A stretch of DNA of 64,000 nt from positions 310,001 through 374,000 of the forward strand of contig CAWACR010000010.1 in the NCBI GenBank assembly GCA_963780675.1, given 5' to 3'. Positions 1 through 7,495 of the stretch are shown here, one piece after another. Numbering within the stretch: position 1 is the stretch's first letter; every line of letters begins with the position of its first letter. Source of the DNA: JAHECE01 sp963780675 (GTDB lineage: Bacteria > Actinomycetota > Actinomycetes > Actinomycetales > JAHECE01). A program made the position numbers and the translations under genes. The notes under the pieces are model-generated. The model saw nothing but the letters and a program-made list of their open reading frames with translations. It was not told the origin of the DNA and did not search any database.

Positions 1-361
1 CGCCTGCGGGACCCCAGGGACCATTCAACCGGCAGACGGCCGCGCGCTCCCGGGTCTTTGCGCGGGAAACGAGCGTGCCGACTCCGGGGGCAGGTCCGCC
101 CGCCCACGCCAGGTGGGACCGGCTGATGGTGGCGAGCTTCGGCGTCGTGCTCGGCGGATGAGGCGGCGGGAGCGGCGCCCTCTGTGAGCAGTCGTCGGCT
201 GGGCCGGGCCGCCGTCGTCCACGGGGTCCTTGGTCCCTTGTGCGCGCCCGAGTCGAGCGGAGTCTCGAAAGCGGGGGCGGAGTCGACGACGGCGCCGACC
301 CCGGCGGGCCGCCACCGCGCGACCCGGTCGGGTCGCCGTCCCAGGAAGGACGCGGATCACC
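1..361. other. No supported gene
   Basis: I see no convincing coding region here. The open frames on both strands are arginine- and proline-rich, as expected of chance reading in very GC-rich DNA, and none has a recognisable domain. The last 20 bases hold the Shine-Dalgarno stretch (AGGA near 344) of the SRPBCC gene. Confidence 0.5.
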
Positions 362-796
362 ATGACCTCCACGACCAAGCACACGCACAGCATCCACATC
401 GACGCCCCCGTGGAGAAGGTCTTCCACTACCTCGAAGACCCCGCACACTTCGTCGCCGCGGCGCCGTGGGAATCCCACGGCACGCACGCCACCGTGGCGG
501 CGGTGCACCGGACGCCCGACGGAATCGTGACGTCCTACGAGACCCAGTTCGGCGAGACCGGCAAGCACTACGTCATGACCAGGGAGGAGTACGTCGTCAA
601 CGAACGCATCGTCGACCACACCCCCTGGGTCCTCTTCACGATCACCTTCGAGCCCGACGCCACCGGGACGACGCTCACCCTCACCTGGGGCGCTTCCGCC
701 CTGATGACGATGCTCGATGCGGTCATCTACCACTCGGACAAGAAGGTGGAGGCCTCGCTGGCCACCATCAAGCGCGAGGTCGAAGCCCTACCCTGA
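362..796 (+). CDS. SRPBCC family protein
   Basis: A 144-residue protein of the START/Bet v1-like (SRPBCC) fold. It opens with a beta strand carrying SIHIDAPVEKVFHYLEDP, the usual N-terminal signature of polyketide cyclase/dehydratase-like ligand-binding proteins. A TLTLTWGAS strand and a C-terminal helix ending in a KVEASLATIKREVEAL segment follow. Such proteins bind hydrophobic ligands in a helix-grip cavity; the ligand cannot be told from sequence. The ATG at 362 is preferred over in-frame upstream starts because AGGA lies at the right distance and the upstream residues look non-coding. It stands alone; a repeat stem-loop follows it. Confidence 0.75.
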   Translation: MTSTTKHTHSIHIDAPVEKVFHYLEDPAHFVAAAPWESHGTHATVAAVHRTPDGIVTSYETQFGETGKHYVMTREEYVVNERIVDHTPWVLFTITFEPDATGTTLTLTWGASALMTMLDAVIYHSDKKVEASLATIKREVEALP

Positions 797-830
797 GTCG
801 TCGTCTGGGGCGGGGCCGTCGTCGGGCCGG

Positions 831-880
831 CTCTGCGGAAACCCCGTCGCGCCGAGCGCAAGGAACATTCCGCACAGGGC
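831..880. repeat. Intergenic stem-loop repeat, copy A
   Basis: A roughly 50-base element bounded by TGCGGAA and its complement TTCCGCA, with a core containing GTCGCGC and GCGCAAGGAAC. A diverged copy lies at 4101-4150. Both sit a short distance past the stop codon of a plus-strand gene, so they may act as terminators or be a small mobile palindrome. Confidence 0.55.
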
Positions 881-955
881 AGGGCGCCGAGGCGGGAGGC
901 CGCCGCGCGCGGATGCCGCGCGACGTCCTCGGGTTCCTCGCGGCAGGCCGCCGGG

Positions 956-1426
956 CTACTTCACCTTGAGTCGGAGCGCCACGAGCGCCGCGAGCACGAC
1001 GACGTTGACGCCGATCGTGACGGTGAGCGCCCAGGCGCCACGACGGGCCGGTCGGAGGATCACCACCTGCCACACGAGGAGGTTCGCCACCGTCACCCAC
1101 ATCGCGATGTCGGAGGCGCGCGTCGGGTCGAGCCGTGCTGCCCACGCGATCCCCACGACGAGGATCGCGGGCGCGGCCGCCTCCACGTGCGGCCACTCGT
1201 GGATCGCCCAATGGCGCAGGCCTGCCCGAGTCCGGGCTTCCCATCCGCCATGGATGACGCGCGCGTAGACGTGGAACAGCCACAGCGCGAGGCTGTAGAG
1301 GAGGATCTCGAGCCCGAGGTCCCGGACGTCGTCCCCCGACCACGCCAGGCACACGACGGTCACCGCCAGGGACGAGTAGATCCCCTCCGGCGTGTTCAGG
1401 GCAGAGGTGCGTGGCGCCGTCGGCAC
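956..1426 (-). CDS. Four-helix membrane protein, unknown
   Basis: A 156-residue hydrophobic protein with about four predicted transmembrane segments, the clearest being SLAVTVVCLAW, AILVVGIAWAARL, MWVTVANLLVWQVVIL and VNVVVLAALVALRL near the C terminus. Charged residues lie in the short loops, and it ends in a lysine-containing tail. I do not recognise a family with confidence. The start is a GTG at 1426. Its 3' end faces the SRPBCC gene, with the stem-loop repeat in between. Confidence 0.6.
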   Translation of the reverse strand: MPTAPRTSALNTPEGIYSSLAVTVVCLAWSGDDVRDLGLEILLYSLALWLFHVYARVIHGGWEARTRAGLRHWAIHEWPHVEAAAPAILVVGIAWAARLDPTRASDIAMWVTVANLLVWQVVILRPARRGAWALTVTIGVNVVVLAALVALRLKVK

Positions 1427-1497
1427 GCCGCGAGGCTACTCGCCGGCAGGTTCCCACAGTGCAGGGCGCCGTCGTCAGTTTCGCGGCCGCCTATGGA

Positions 1498-1526
1498 TTG
1501 TTCTCTATCTAGATAGTAGGTAGAGT
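1498..1526 (+). promoter_or_regulatory. Sigma-70-type promoter with operator palindrome in the spacer
   Basis: TTGTTC (1498-1503) and TAGAGT (1521-1526) are separated by exactly 17 bases. The spacer holds the perfect 12-bp palindrome CTATCTAGATAG (1505-1516), an AT-rich island in very GC-rich surroundings. A protein bound there would block RNA polymerase, so repression is the likely control. The site resembles PadR- or GntR-type operators, but no such regulator gene is adjacent. It drives the zinc-ribbon gene and the serine hydrolase. Confidence 0.6.
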
Positions 1527-1593
1527 GAGAGTGAGCCGGCCTCCTCTCGAAGGCGTCAGGGGCCCGCCACGCATCGGCCGAAGGGGGCGCACG

Positions 1594-1755
1594 ATGACCA
1601 AGGACTGGCGGTGCCGCATCGGGTGGCACACGTACGCGATCCGCAGGAACTCGGAGTCAGGAGACGCCCCGATGATCTACTGGGAGTGCCGGCGCTGCAC
1701 CAAGCAGAAGGACGTCACCGGCACGCCCGGCGGCGGCTTCGGGATCATGGGGTGA
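1594..1755 (+). CDS. Small zinc-ribbon-like protein
   Basis: A 53-residue protein starting MTKDWRCRIGWHTY and carrying WECRRC near the C terminus. The C-x3-H spacing in the first part and the C-x2-C in the second make a plausible zinc ribbon, similar in pattern to DUF1660-type small proteins. AAGGGGG at 1581-1587 is the ribosome binding site, which favours this ATG over an upstream GTG. The stop overlaps the GTG start of the next gene (GTGA), so the two are translationally coupled. The motif recurs in the C terminus of the protein at 2938-3402. Function unknown. Confidence 0.55.
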   Translation: MTKDWRCRIGWHTYAIRRNSESGDAPMIYWECRRCTKQKDVTGTPGGGFGIMG

Positions 1756-2912
1756 GAGCGGTGGCCTCCGCACTTGCGGGCCGGTTCGTGGCCGGGCGGC
1801 GCTGGGTCGCCCTGGCGTCCTCCGTCGCGCTCCTCGCCACGGCGTGCGCGGGCGGCACGACGGCCACGGCCGACGACGCCGAGATCGCCGCCCAGATCGA
1901 GGCGGAGGTGGAGGCGTTCCTCGAGACGGTCGACACCCACGGCCAGGTCCGCGCGGTGCTCGTCTACCACGACGGCGAGCCCGTGCTCGAGCGGTACACC
2001 GGCGCGACTGGCGAGGACTACTGGGACCTCCGGTCGGTGACCAAGAGCGTCATGGCCACGCTGATCGGCATCGCGATCGACCGGGGGCAGATCGAGAGCG
2101 TGGACCGGACGCTCGGCGACCTCCTGCCCTCCTACGCCGCGGACCTGACGACCGACGTCGCCGCGATCACGCTGCGCGAGGTCCTCACCCATACGGCGGG
2201 CTTCCGCGCTGAGGACGCGCCCGGCGAGCCGTACTGGGCGTCGCCCGACTGGATCCGCACGATCCTGGCGCACCGGGCCGCCGTCGGCCCCGGGGACGGG
2301 TCGTTCGCCTACTCCAACGAGGGGGCGCACCTGCTCTCGGCGATCCTCGTCGAGGCGACCGGACGACCGGTGCTGGCGTACGCGCGGGAGAACCTGTTCG
2401 AACCCCTGGGCATCCCGAGCGAGCCCGCGCTCGAGATCGTGCTCGACAACGCACCAGATCCGGCCGACTTCACCGCGTACAACGAGGCGGACTTCGCCTG
2501 GCCGGTCGACCCCCAGGGCCACCACGAGGGCGCCGGCGGCCTGAAACTCAGGCCCCAGGACCTCGCCACCCTCGGGCTCCTCTACCTCGACGGCGGCCGC
2601 TGGGAGGGAGTGCAGGTGGTCCCGGAGTCATGGATCCAGGAGGCGACCACCGCCCACGTCGAGCAGACCGGACTGGGCTTCGGGTACGGGTACATGTGGT
2701 TCACCACCGAGGCCGACGGCGATGAGGCGTACTTCGCCCGCGGCTACGGCGGCCAGCTCATCGAGGTGGTCCCCGGCCGCGACTTGGTGGTGGTCGTCGC
2801 GACGGAGTACGACTGGCTCGACCCGCTCCGGGACAACAAGGCCGTCTCGACCGAGGCGCTTGCCCTCATGGTCGACCAGGCAATCGCGCCACACGTGCCC
2901 GACCGCGGGTGA
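1752..2912 (+). CDS. Beta-lactamase-fold serine hydrolase lipoprotein
   Basis: A 386-residue class C beta-lactamase/penicillin-binding-like protein. Residues 1-32 form a lipoprotein signal ending in the lipobox LLATAC, so it should be anchored outside the membrane. The catalytic S-x-x-K is SVTK (S95-K98), the Y-x-N motif is YSN (187-189), and a YGG near the C terminus stands where the third motif is expected. Members include esterases, D-aminopeptidases and carboxypeptidases, so the substrate cannot be assigned. The GTG at 1752 overlaps the preceding stop by four bases. Controlled by the promoter/operator at 1498-1526. Confidence 0.85.
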   Translation: MRAVASALAGRFVAGRRWVALASSVALLATACAGGTTATADDAEIAAQIEAEVEAFLETVDTHGQVRAVLVYHDGEPVLERYTGATGEDYWDLRSVTKSVMATLIGIAIDRGQIESVDRTLGDLLPSYAADLTTDVAAITLREVLTHTAGFRAEDAPGEPYWASPDWIRTILAHRAAVGPGDGSFAYSNEGAHLLSAILVEATGRPVLAYARENLFEPLGIPSEPALEIVLDNAPDPADFTAYNEADFAWPVDPQGHHEGAGGLKLRPQDLATLGLLYLDGGRWEGVQVVPESWIQEATTAHVEQTGLGFGYGYMWFTTEADGDEAYFARGYGGQLIEVVPGRDLVVVVATEYDWLDPLRDNKAVSTEALALMVDQAIAPHVPDRG

Positions 2913-2937
2913 GGCCGGCCCCGGCGCTTGCCGGACG

Positions 2938-3402
2938 TCACCCGGCGATCGGCGTCGTGTACCCACTCGGGTGACGGTCGCGGATGCGCCCGCAGCGGGC
3001 GCACTGCTCGTAGAACGCGGCTTGCCTGGTCTCGGCGTCCGGGTTGTTGCGGGTGACGTAGTGATGCCGGTGCAGGGCGCACCGCCAGTCGCGACGCGAC
3101 GACACGTCGGCCGTGGGGTCCGGCTCGTCGAGAGCCAGCGCCAAACCCGTGGAGTGCGCCACCAGCGCGAGCCCGAAACCGACCTGCCGCGCGCGCGACA
3201 TCCCGAACATCTCGCCGTAGAACTCCCGCATGTACCTCTCGCGGTGGGCCGGCGGCAGCGCCCGCACCGCGAGCGCGATGAGGAGGTTCGCGGAACGTGA
3301 CGGGTTGAGGCGGCGACGCTCCTTGATGGTCAACGGACCCGCCTCACCCCCGCGCGGAGGGTCGCCCTCTGCGTCGAGCCGCGGCGCCGGTCCCACCCCC
3401 AT
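2938..3402 (-). CDS. Actinobacterial protein with C-terminal zinc-ribbon module
   Basis: A 154-residue protein. Residues about 40-85 read PPAHRERYMREFYGEMFGM followed by a hydrophobic stretch (QVGFGLALVAHSTGLALAL), a helical module found in many actinobacterial hypothetical proteins. The C-terminal 45 residues contain WRCALHRHHY and EQCARCGRIRD, a C/H...C-x2-C arrangement like that of the small protein at 1594-1755. It probably binds zinc, with the helical part near the membrane. Function unknown. Confidence 0.6.
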   Translation of the reverse strand: MGVGPAPRLDAEGDPPRGGEAGPLTIKERRRLNPSRSANLLIALAVRALPPAHRERYMREFYGEMFGMSRARQVGFGLALVAHSTGLALALDEPDPTADVSSRRDWRCALHRHHYVTRNNPDAETRQAAFYEQCARCGRIRDRHPSGYTTPIAG

Positions 3403-3642
3403 GCATCAACACTAGGTAGCCACGCCCGATGCGGTCAAGAGCGTGCGGAGTCCTGGCGAGGCCAGGCGGATCTCGGCGCCCTCCTCGCCGACGTGGCGAA
3501 GCCGCCCCCGAGCTCCGGGGCCTCCTCACACCCTGCGCGTGACAGTCTCGGAGGCGGACCCCGGACGGTCCCCGCACCCCGGCGCACCCCGGCGCACCTC
3601 GGCGCACCGCCGCCGAGCCCGACCCCGAAAGGACCCGCTGAC

Positions 3643-4032
3643 ATGAAGATCGTCATCACCGGCGTGTTCGTCCGCAACCAGGCCGAGGCACTCGACTTCT
3701 ACACCGGCACGCTCGGCTTCGTGAAGAAGGCAGACATCCCCATGGGCGAGGCGTCGTGGCTCACGGTCGTCTCACCGGACCAGCCCGACGGCGTAGAACT
3801 CCTCCTCGAGCCCGACGGCCACCCGGCCGTCCGGCCCTTCAAGGAGGCTCTCGTCTCCGACGGCATCCCCTTCACGTCCTTCGCCGTCGACGACGTCGCA
3901 GCCGAGTACGAGCGCCTGCGCGGACTCGGCGTCGTCTTCACCCAGCCCCCGCTCGACATGGGCGCCGTCGTCACGGCGGTCTTCGACGACACACAGGGCA
4001 ACCTCATCCAGATCGCGTCGACGCCCGGCTGA
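3643..4032 (+). CDS. VOC family protein (glyoxalase/dioxygenase fold)
   Basis: A 129-residue protein with the two beta-alpha-beta-beta-beta modules of the vicinal oxygen chelate superfamily. It starts MKIVITGVFVRNQAEALDFY and has TGTLGF, WLTVVSP, GVELLLEP, and a C-terminal DDTQGNLIQI segment holding the last strand. This subgroup typically lacks a defined activity; some are metal-dependent, others antibiotic-binding. GAAAGGA at 3627 gives the ribosome binding site for the ATG at 3643. It stands alone and is followed by repeat copy B. Confidence 0.85.
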   Translation: MKIVITGVFVRNQAEALDFYTGTLGFVKKADIPMGEASWLTVVSPDQPDGVELLLEPDGHPAVRPFKEALVSDGIPFTSFAVDDVAAEYERLRGLGVVFTQPPLDMGAVVTAVFDDTQGNLIQIASTPG

Positions 4033-4100
4033 AGGCCGCCAATGGTCGCCGGGTTGGCGGGAGCTCCTCGCGCCCATCGCGCCGTCAGCGTCGACGTCGC

Positions 4101-4150
4101 TTCTGCGGAGACATCGTCGCGCAGGGCGCAAGGAACCTTCCGCACAAGGC
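4101..4150. repeat. Intergenic stem-loop repeat, copy B
   Basis: The second copy of the element at 831-880: TGCGGA and TCCGCA bound a core with GTCGCGC, GGGCGCAAGGAAC and the same order of parts. By eye most positions match copy A. Like copy A it follows the stop of a plus-strand gene. Confidence 0.55.
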
Positions 4151-4252
4151 GGCTCAACTGCAACGGCACGGGCGTCGCTCGAGTGGCGCACCCCGAGCGG
4201 CTGCGAGCTTCCCGGCTCCGATCGCGCCAAGGCGTCATCCGGCGCCGCAGAC

Positions 4253-4651
4253 TCAGTCCGGGCCGTCGAGCCCGCTCAGGTCAGGCGGGACGTCGACGGC
4301 GTGCTCGCGCAGGGCGGCGAGCGGCACGATCTCGAGCACCGCCTCGTTGGTCGAGGCGAGCACCACCGGGGCGGCCACACCCGCGCGCCAGGCGAGGGCC
4401 CAGTTCCGGGCCGTCACGCACCAACGGTCACCCGGCACGAGGCCGGGAAACCGGTACAGCGGCAGCGGCGTCACGAGGTCGTTGCCGATACCGCGCTGGT
4501 GCTCGAGGAACTCGGTCGTCACGACCGCGCAGATCGTGTGGCTGCCGAGGTCCTCGGGCCCGGTGGCGCAGCCCCCGTCGCGGTAGAAGCCGGTCACGGG
4601 GTCGGTTCCGCACGGCTCGAGCTCGCCGCCGAGGACGTTGCGCTGGGCCAT
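4253..4651 (-). CDS. DUF2237 family protein
   Basis: A 132-residue protein of the DUF2237 (PF09996) family, recognised by the ordered blocks NVLGGELEPCGTDP, TGFYRDGGCATGPED, HTICAVVTTEFL, LVPGDRWCVTA and GVAAPVVLASTNE. Length and cysteine positions are normal for the family, which is widespread and uncharacterised. The start at 4651 (MAQRNVLGG) matches the family; an upstream in-frame ATG would add a low-complexity extension. It is divergent from the MDR oxidoreductase at 4752 across about 100 bases. Confidence 0.88.
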   Translation of the reverse strand: MAQRNVLGGELEPCGTDPVTGFYRDGGCATGPEDLGSHTICAVVTTEFLEHQRGIGNDLVTPLPLYRFPGLVPGDRWCVTARNWALAWRAGVAAPVVLASTNEAVLEIVPLAALREHAVDVPPDLSGLDGPD

Positions 4652-4751
4652 CGCCTCAGCCTGCCAGACCACGGGAGGCCCGCACACCGAGGCGGACGAC
4701 GACGCGCCTCCCCGAGCCCGCGCGGCGATGCACGGTTCTAGGGTCGGGGCC

Positions 4752-5756
4752 ATGACCTACGTGTACGCCGCCGCGCAGTCCCCCGACGACCCGCTCAGCG
4801 GCCTCGAGGTCTCCCCCTCGATGCCCCGACGCGGTCCGGGCGAACGGCCCGCCGGCGTGCCGGCGGAATGGGTGCGCGTCCGGGTGCGTGCCGCCTCGCT
4901 CAACCACCACGACCTGTGGAGCCTGCGCGGCGTCGGCCTCCCACCGGACCGGCTCCCCATGGTCCTCGGCACGGATGCGACCGGCGTGGACGACGGCGGT
5001 CGGCCGGTGCTTGTCCACGCCGTCATCCCCTCCCCCGGGTACGACGGCGACGAGACGCTCGACCCGCGGCGCACGCTCCTCTCGGAGCGGTATCCGGGCA
5101 CCCTCGCGCCCGAGGTCTGGGTGCCGCAGCGCAACCTCGTGCCCAAGGACCCCGCGCTCACGTGGGCGGAGGCGGCCTGCCTGCCGACGACGTTCCTCAC
5201 CGCGTACCGGATGCTCTTCGGCTCGGGCGGATTGACGCCGGGGCAGACCGTGCTCGTCCAAGGCACGGGCGGCGGCGTCGCGAGCGCCGCGATCCTGATC
5301 GCCCGCGCCGGCGGCCTGCGCGTCTGGGCGACAGGTCGGGACGAGTGGCGTCGCACCCGGGCGGCCGGCCTCGGTGCGCACGCGACCTTCCCGCCCGGGG
5401 CACGCCTGCCGGAGCAGGTGGACGCCGTCGTCGACACGGCCGGGGCCGCCACGTGGGCCCACTCGTTGCGCGCCCTCGCCCCCGGCGGCGTCCTCGTCGT
5501 GGCAGGTGCCACCACGGGCGATGCACCGCCGGCGGACCTCCGGCGGATCTTCTTCCGCTCGCTCCGGGTGCACGGCGTCACGATGGGCACCCGCGACGAA
5601 CTCGCCCGGGTGCAGGCGCTGCTCGTCGCGACCGGCGCCCGGCCGGTGCTCGACTCCGTACGCCCCGCTGCCGAGGCCCGGCAGGCCCTCGCCCGGATGC
5701 TCAGCGGGGAGGCGTTCGGCAAGCTCGTCCTCACCTGGGACGAGGCGGACGACTGA
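4752..5756 (+). CDS. Zinc-independent MDR oxidoreductase (quinone reductase-like)
   Basis: A 334-residue medium-chain dehydrogenase/reductase. The N-terminal GroES-like domain has VRVRAASLNHHDLWSLRG, and the cofactor domain has VLVQGTGGGVASAAILIARA, the NAD(P)-binding glycine loop. The structural-zinc cysteine cluster of classical alcohol dehydrogenases is absent, so it fits the quinone oxidoreductase/crotonase-like branch that reduces enones or quinones with NAD(P)H. The substrate is unknown. It ends with the family-typical GKLVLTWDEADD. Confidence 0.85.
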   Translation: MTYVYAAAQSPDDPLSGLEVSPSMPRRGPGERPAGVPAEWVRVRVRAASLNHHDLWSLRGVGLPPDRLPMVLGTDATGVDDGGRPVLVHAVIPSPGYDGDETLDPRRTLLSERYPGTLAPEVWVPQRNLVPKDPALTWAEAACLPTTFLTAYRMLFGSGGLTPGQTVLVQGTGGGVASAAILIARAGGLRVWATGRDEWRRTRAAGLGAHATFPPGARLPEQVDAVVDTAGAATWAHSLRALAPGGVLVVAGATTGDAPPADLRRIFFRSLRVHGVTMGTRDELARVQALLVATGARPVLDSVRPAAEARQALARMLSGEAFGKLVLTWDEADD

Positions 5757-5839
5757 GCCGGCGACCGAGGCCCGCGCCGTCCTGACCATGTCGCCGAGGT
5801 CGGCGATCGCTTCCTCCCGCCTGCCGTAGGCTCCCCACG

Positions 5840-6460
5840 ATGAGCACGTCCCCCCAGCCCCTGAGCATCACCACCTGGCGCCAGGCCGAGCGCAACGCCA
5901 TCCGGTGGCTGCGCGACCTGGGCTACGCCGACGCCGCGGCGGCCCCCGAGGGATCACCCCCCGGCGTCGACATCACGTCACGGTGGGCGATCGCCCAGGT
6001 GCGGTTCGGGGACTCGGCGGTTCGACGCTCCGAGCTCCAGCAGCTGACCGAGGCGCGCGGGGACGACGAAGAAGTCGCGATCTACGCCTTCACGTCCAGC
6101 AAGTTCGAGATCCCGGCGCTCACCTACGCCGACGTCAAGGGGATCGCGCTCTTCTCCTACGACGGCTCCGGCGCGATGCTCCCGCGCAACACGGCGGCGT
6201 CATCCGTCGTCGGGGCGCCCGCAGCGACGCCCACGCTGTGGAACGGCCGCGTGCGAGCCACGACGTCGAGCCCCCGGTTCCTGAAATGGCTGCCACTGCT
6301 GGTGGCGATATGGCTGGCGTTCGTCGTCGCCTTCCAGGCCTTCCTCCTCTCCCGGGGCGACGGCGGGAGCGTCGCGGGCCTGGTCTTCGCCGCCGTCGGG
6401 TCGCTGGTGTTCGCCTCGTGGTGGTTCTTCGGCACTCGGAGATCCGGGCGCAAGCCCTGA
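5840..6460 (+). CDS. Mrr-like nuclease domain with membrane anchor
   Basis: A 206-residue protein. Residues about 12-120 resemble the restriction endonuclease-like (Mrr_cat) fold: a helix with AERNAIRWLRDLGY, then GVDITSRWAIAQVRFG and VRRSELQQL. In active members the second block reads D...(Q/E)xK; here the lysine position is arginine (AQVRF). The C-terminal part has two membrane segments (LLVAIWLAFVVAFQAFLL and VAGLVFAAVGSLVFASWWFF), so the domain should be held at the inner face of the membrane. Cleavage activity is doubtful; it may bind DNA or process nucleic acid at the membrane. Confidence 0.6.
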   Translation: MSTSPQPLSITTWRQAERNAIRWLRDLGYADAAAAPEGSPPGVDITSRWAIAQVRFGDSAVRRSELQQLTEARGDDEEVAIYAFTSSKFEIPALTYADVKGIALFSYDGSGAMLPRNTAASSVVGAPAATPTLWNGRVRATTSSPRFLKWLPLLVAIWLAFVVAFQAFLLSRGDGGSVAGLVFAAVGSLVFASWWFFGTRRSGRKP

Positions 6461-6479
6461 GCCCGCCGCACGACCTAGA

Positions 6480-7175
6480 GTGAGTGTCGTGACAAGCCTC
6501 AACGGGGCGCAGGACCGGATCGTCTGGATCGACTGCGAGATGACCGGGCTCTCTCTCGCCGCGGACGCGCTCATCGAGATCGCCGTCGTGGTGACCGACT
6601 CCGAACTTCGCATCCTCGACCCCGGCCTCGACCTGGTGATCGCCCCACCACCCGGCGCTCTCGAGCAGATGGTCGACGTGGTGCGGGACATGCACACGAC
6701 GTCGGGCCTCCTCGACGCCCTCCCCGACGGTCTGAGCCTGGATGACGCCGCCGCCCAGGTGCTCGAGTACGTCACCGCCTGGGTGCCGGAGCCGCGCAAG
6801 GCTCCCCTCGCCGGCAACTCCATCGCCACCGACCGTGCCTTCATCGACCGCGACATGCCCGCCGTCGGCGCCCACCTGCACTACCGGATGATCGACGTCT
6901 CCTCGATCAAGGAGCTCGCCCGGCGCTGGTACCCACGCGTCTACTTCAACTCCCCCGCCAAGGCGGGCGGGCACCGGGCCCTCGCCGACATCCTCGAGAG
7001 CATCGCCGAGCTGCGCTACTACCGCACCGCGCTGTTCCCGCCCGAGCCCGGGCCCGACACGCCGACGGCCCGCCGCATCGCCGCCCAGATCGTCGCCGCA
7101 GGTCCCGTGTACGCTCCCGGGCCGTCTCCCGCCGCGAGCGCCGTGGCCGACGACGGCGACCCGCGGGTTCCGTAG
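6480..7175 (+). CDS. orn: Oligoribonuclease
   Basis: A 3'-5' exoribonuclease of the DEDDh family that degrades two- to five-base RNAs and pGpG. The first catalytic block is WIDCEMTGL, the second lies in LAGNSIATDRAFIDRDMP, and the third in HRALADILESI, with the ISSIKEL-like VSSIKELARRWYP in between. Its length (about 231) is slightly above the usual 200-215 because of a proline/alanine-rich tail. A GTG at 6480 is used here; the GTG at 6489 is an equally possible start. Confidence 0.93.
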   Translation: MSVVTSLNGAQDRIVWIDCEMTGLSLAADALIEIAVVVTDSELRILDPGLDLVIAPPPGALEQMVDVVRDMHTTSGLLDALPDGLSLDDAAAQVLEYVTAWVPEPRKAPLAGNSIATDRAFIDRDMPAVGAHLHYRMIDVSSIKELARRWYPRVYFNSPAKAGGHRALADILESIAELRYYRTALFPPEPGPDTPTARRIAAQIVAAGPVYAPGPSPAASAVADDGDPRVP

Positions 7176-7358
7176 GCCGGTCGCCGCCTCCGCAGCGACC
7201 CTCGTGATCTGCATCGCGGGGCGTCCCGGCCGCCCACCGCCCCGATCCGCCGATCTCGACGACGGGCGCGGGGCAGGGCCTGGACGGAGGACCCCGCAGG
7301 GGCCGCTACACTTTTCCCGGCTCACCGGCCCGGTGGTTGGGGCGGGGGCCGCTTGCAT

Positions 7359-7435
7359 GGTGGGTGTAGCTCAGTTGGTAGAGCACCTGGTTGTGGTCCA
7401 GGGGGTCGCGGGTTCAAGTCCCGTCATCCACCCCA
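7359..7435 (+). tRNA. tRNA-His (GTG)
   Basis: A complete cloverleaf: acceptor arm GTGGGTG/CATCCAC, T arm GCGGGTTCAAGTCCCGT, anticodon loop TTGTGGT with anticodon GTG. The extra 5' G (7359) opposite discriminator C is the tRNA-His identity element. CCA is encoded at 7433-7435. Confidence 0.97.
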
Positions 7436-7443
7436 GCAGACGA

Positions 7444-7474
7444 GGAGGGGCCCACCGTTTAGGTGGGCCCCTCC
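7444..7474. terminator. Bidirectional terminator hairpin
   Basis: A perfect 13-bp stem (GGAGGGGCCCACC / GGTGGGCCCCTCC) with the five-base loop GTTTA. It lies between tRNA-His and the convergent ATP-grasp gene, so it can end both transcripts. Confidence 0.85.
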
Positions 7475-7495
7475 TGGCGTGTCCGGCTCGACCCG

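Noticed and set aside
25..399. Minus-strand 124-codon frame at the window start
   Set aside because: Arginine-rich, overlaps the SRPBCC start, no ribosome binding site.
7281..7312. tRNA-His promoter (TGGACG ... TACACT)
   Set aside because: The hexamers are 20 bases apart, too far for a confident call.
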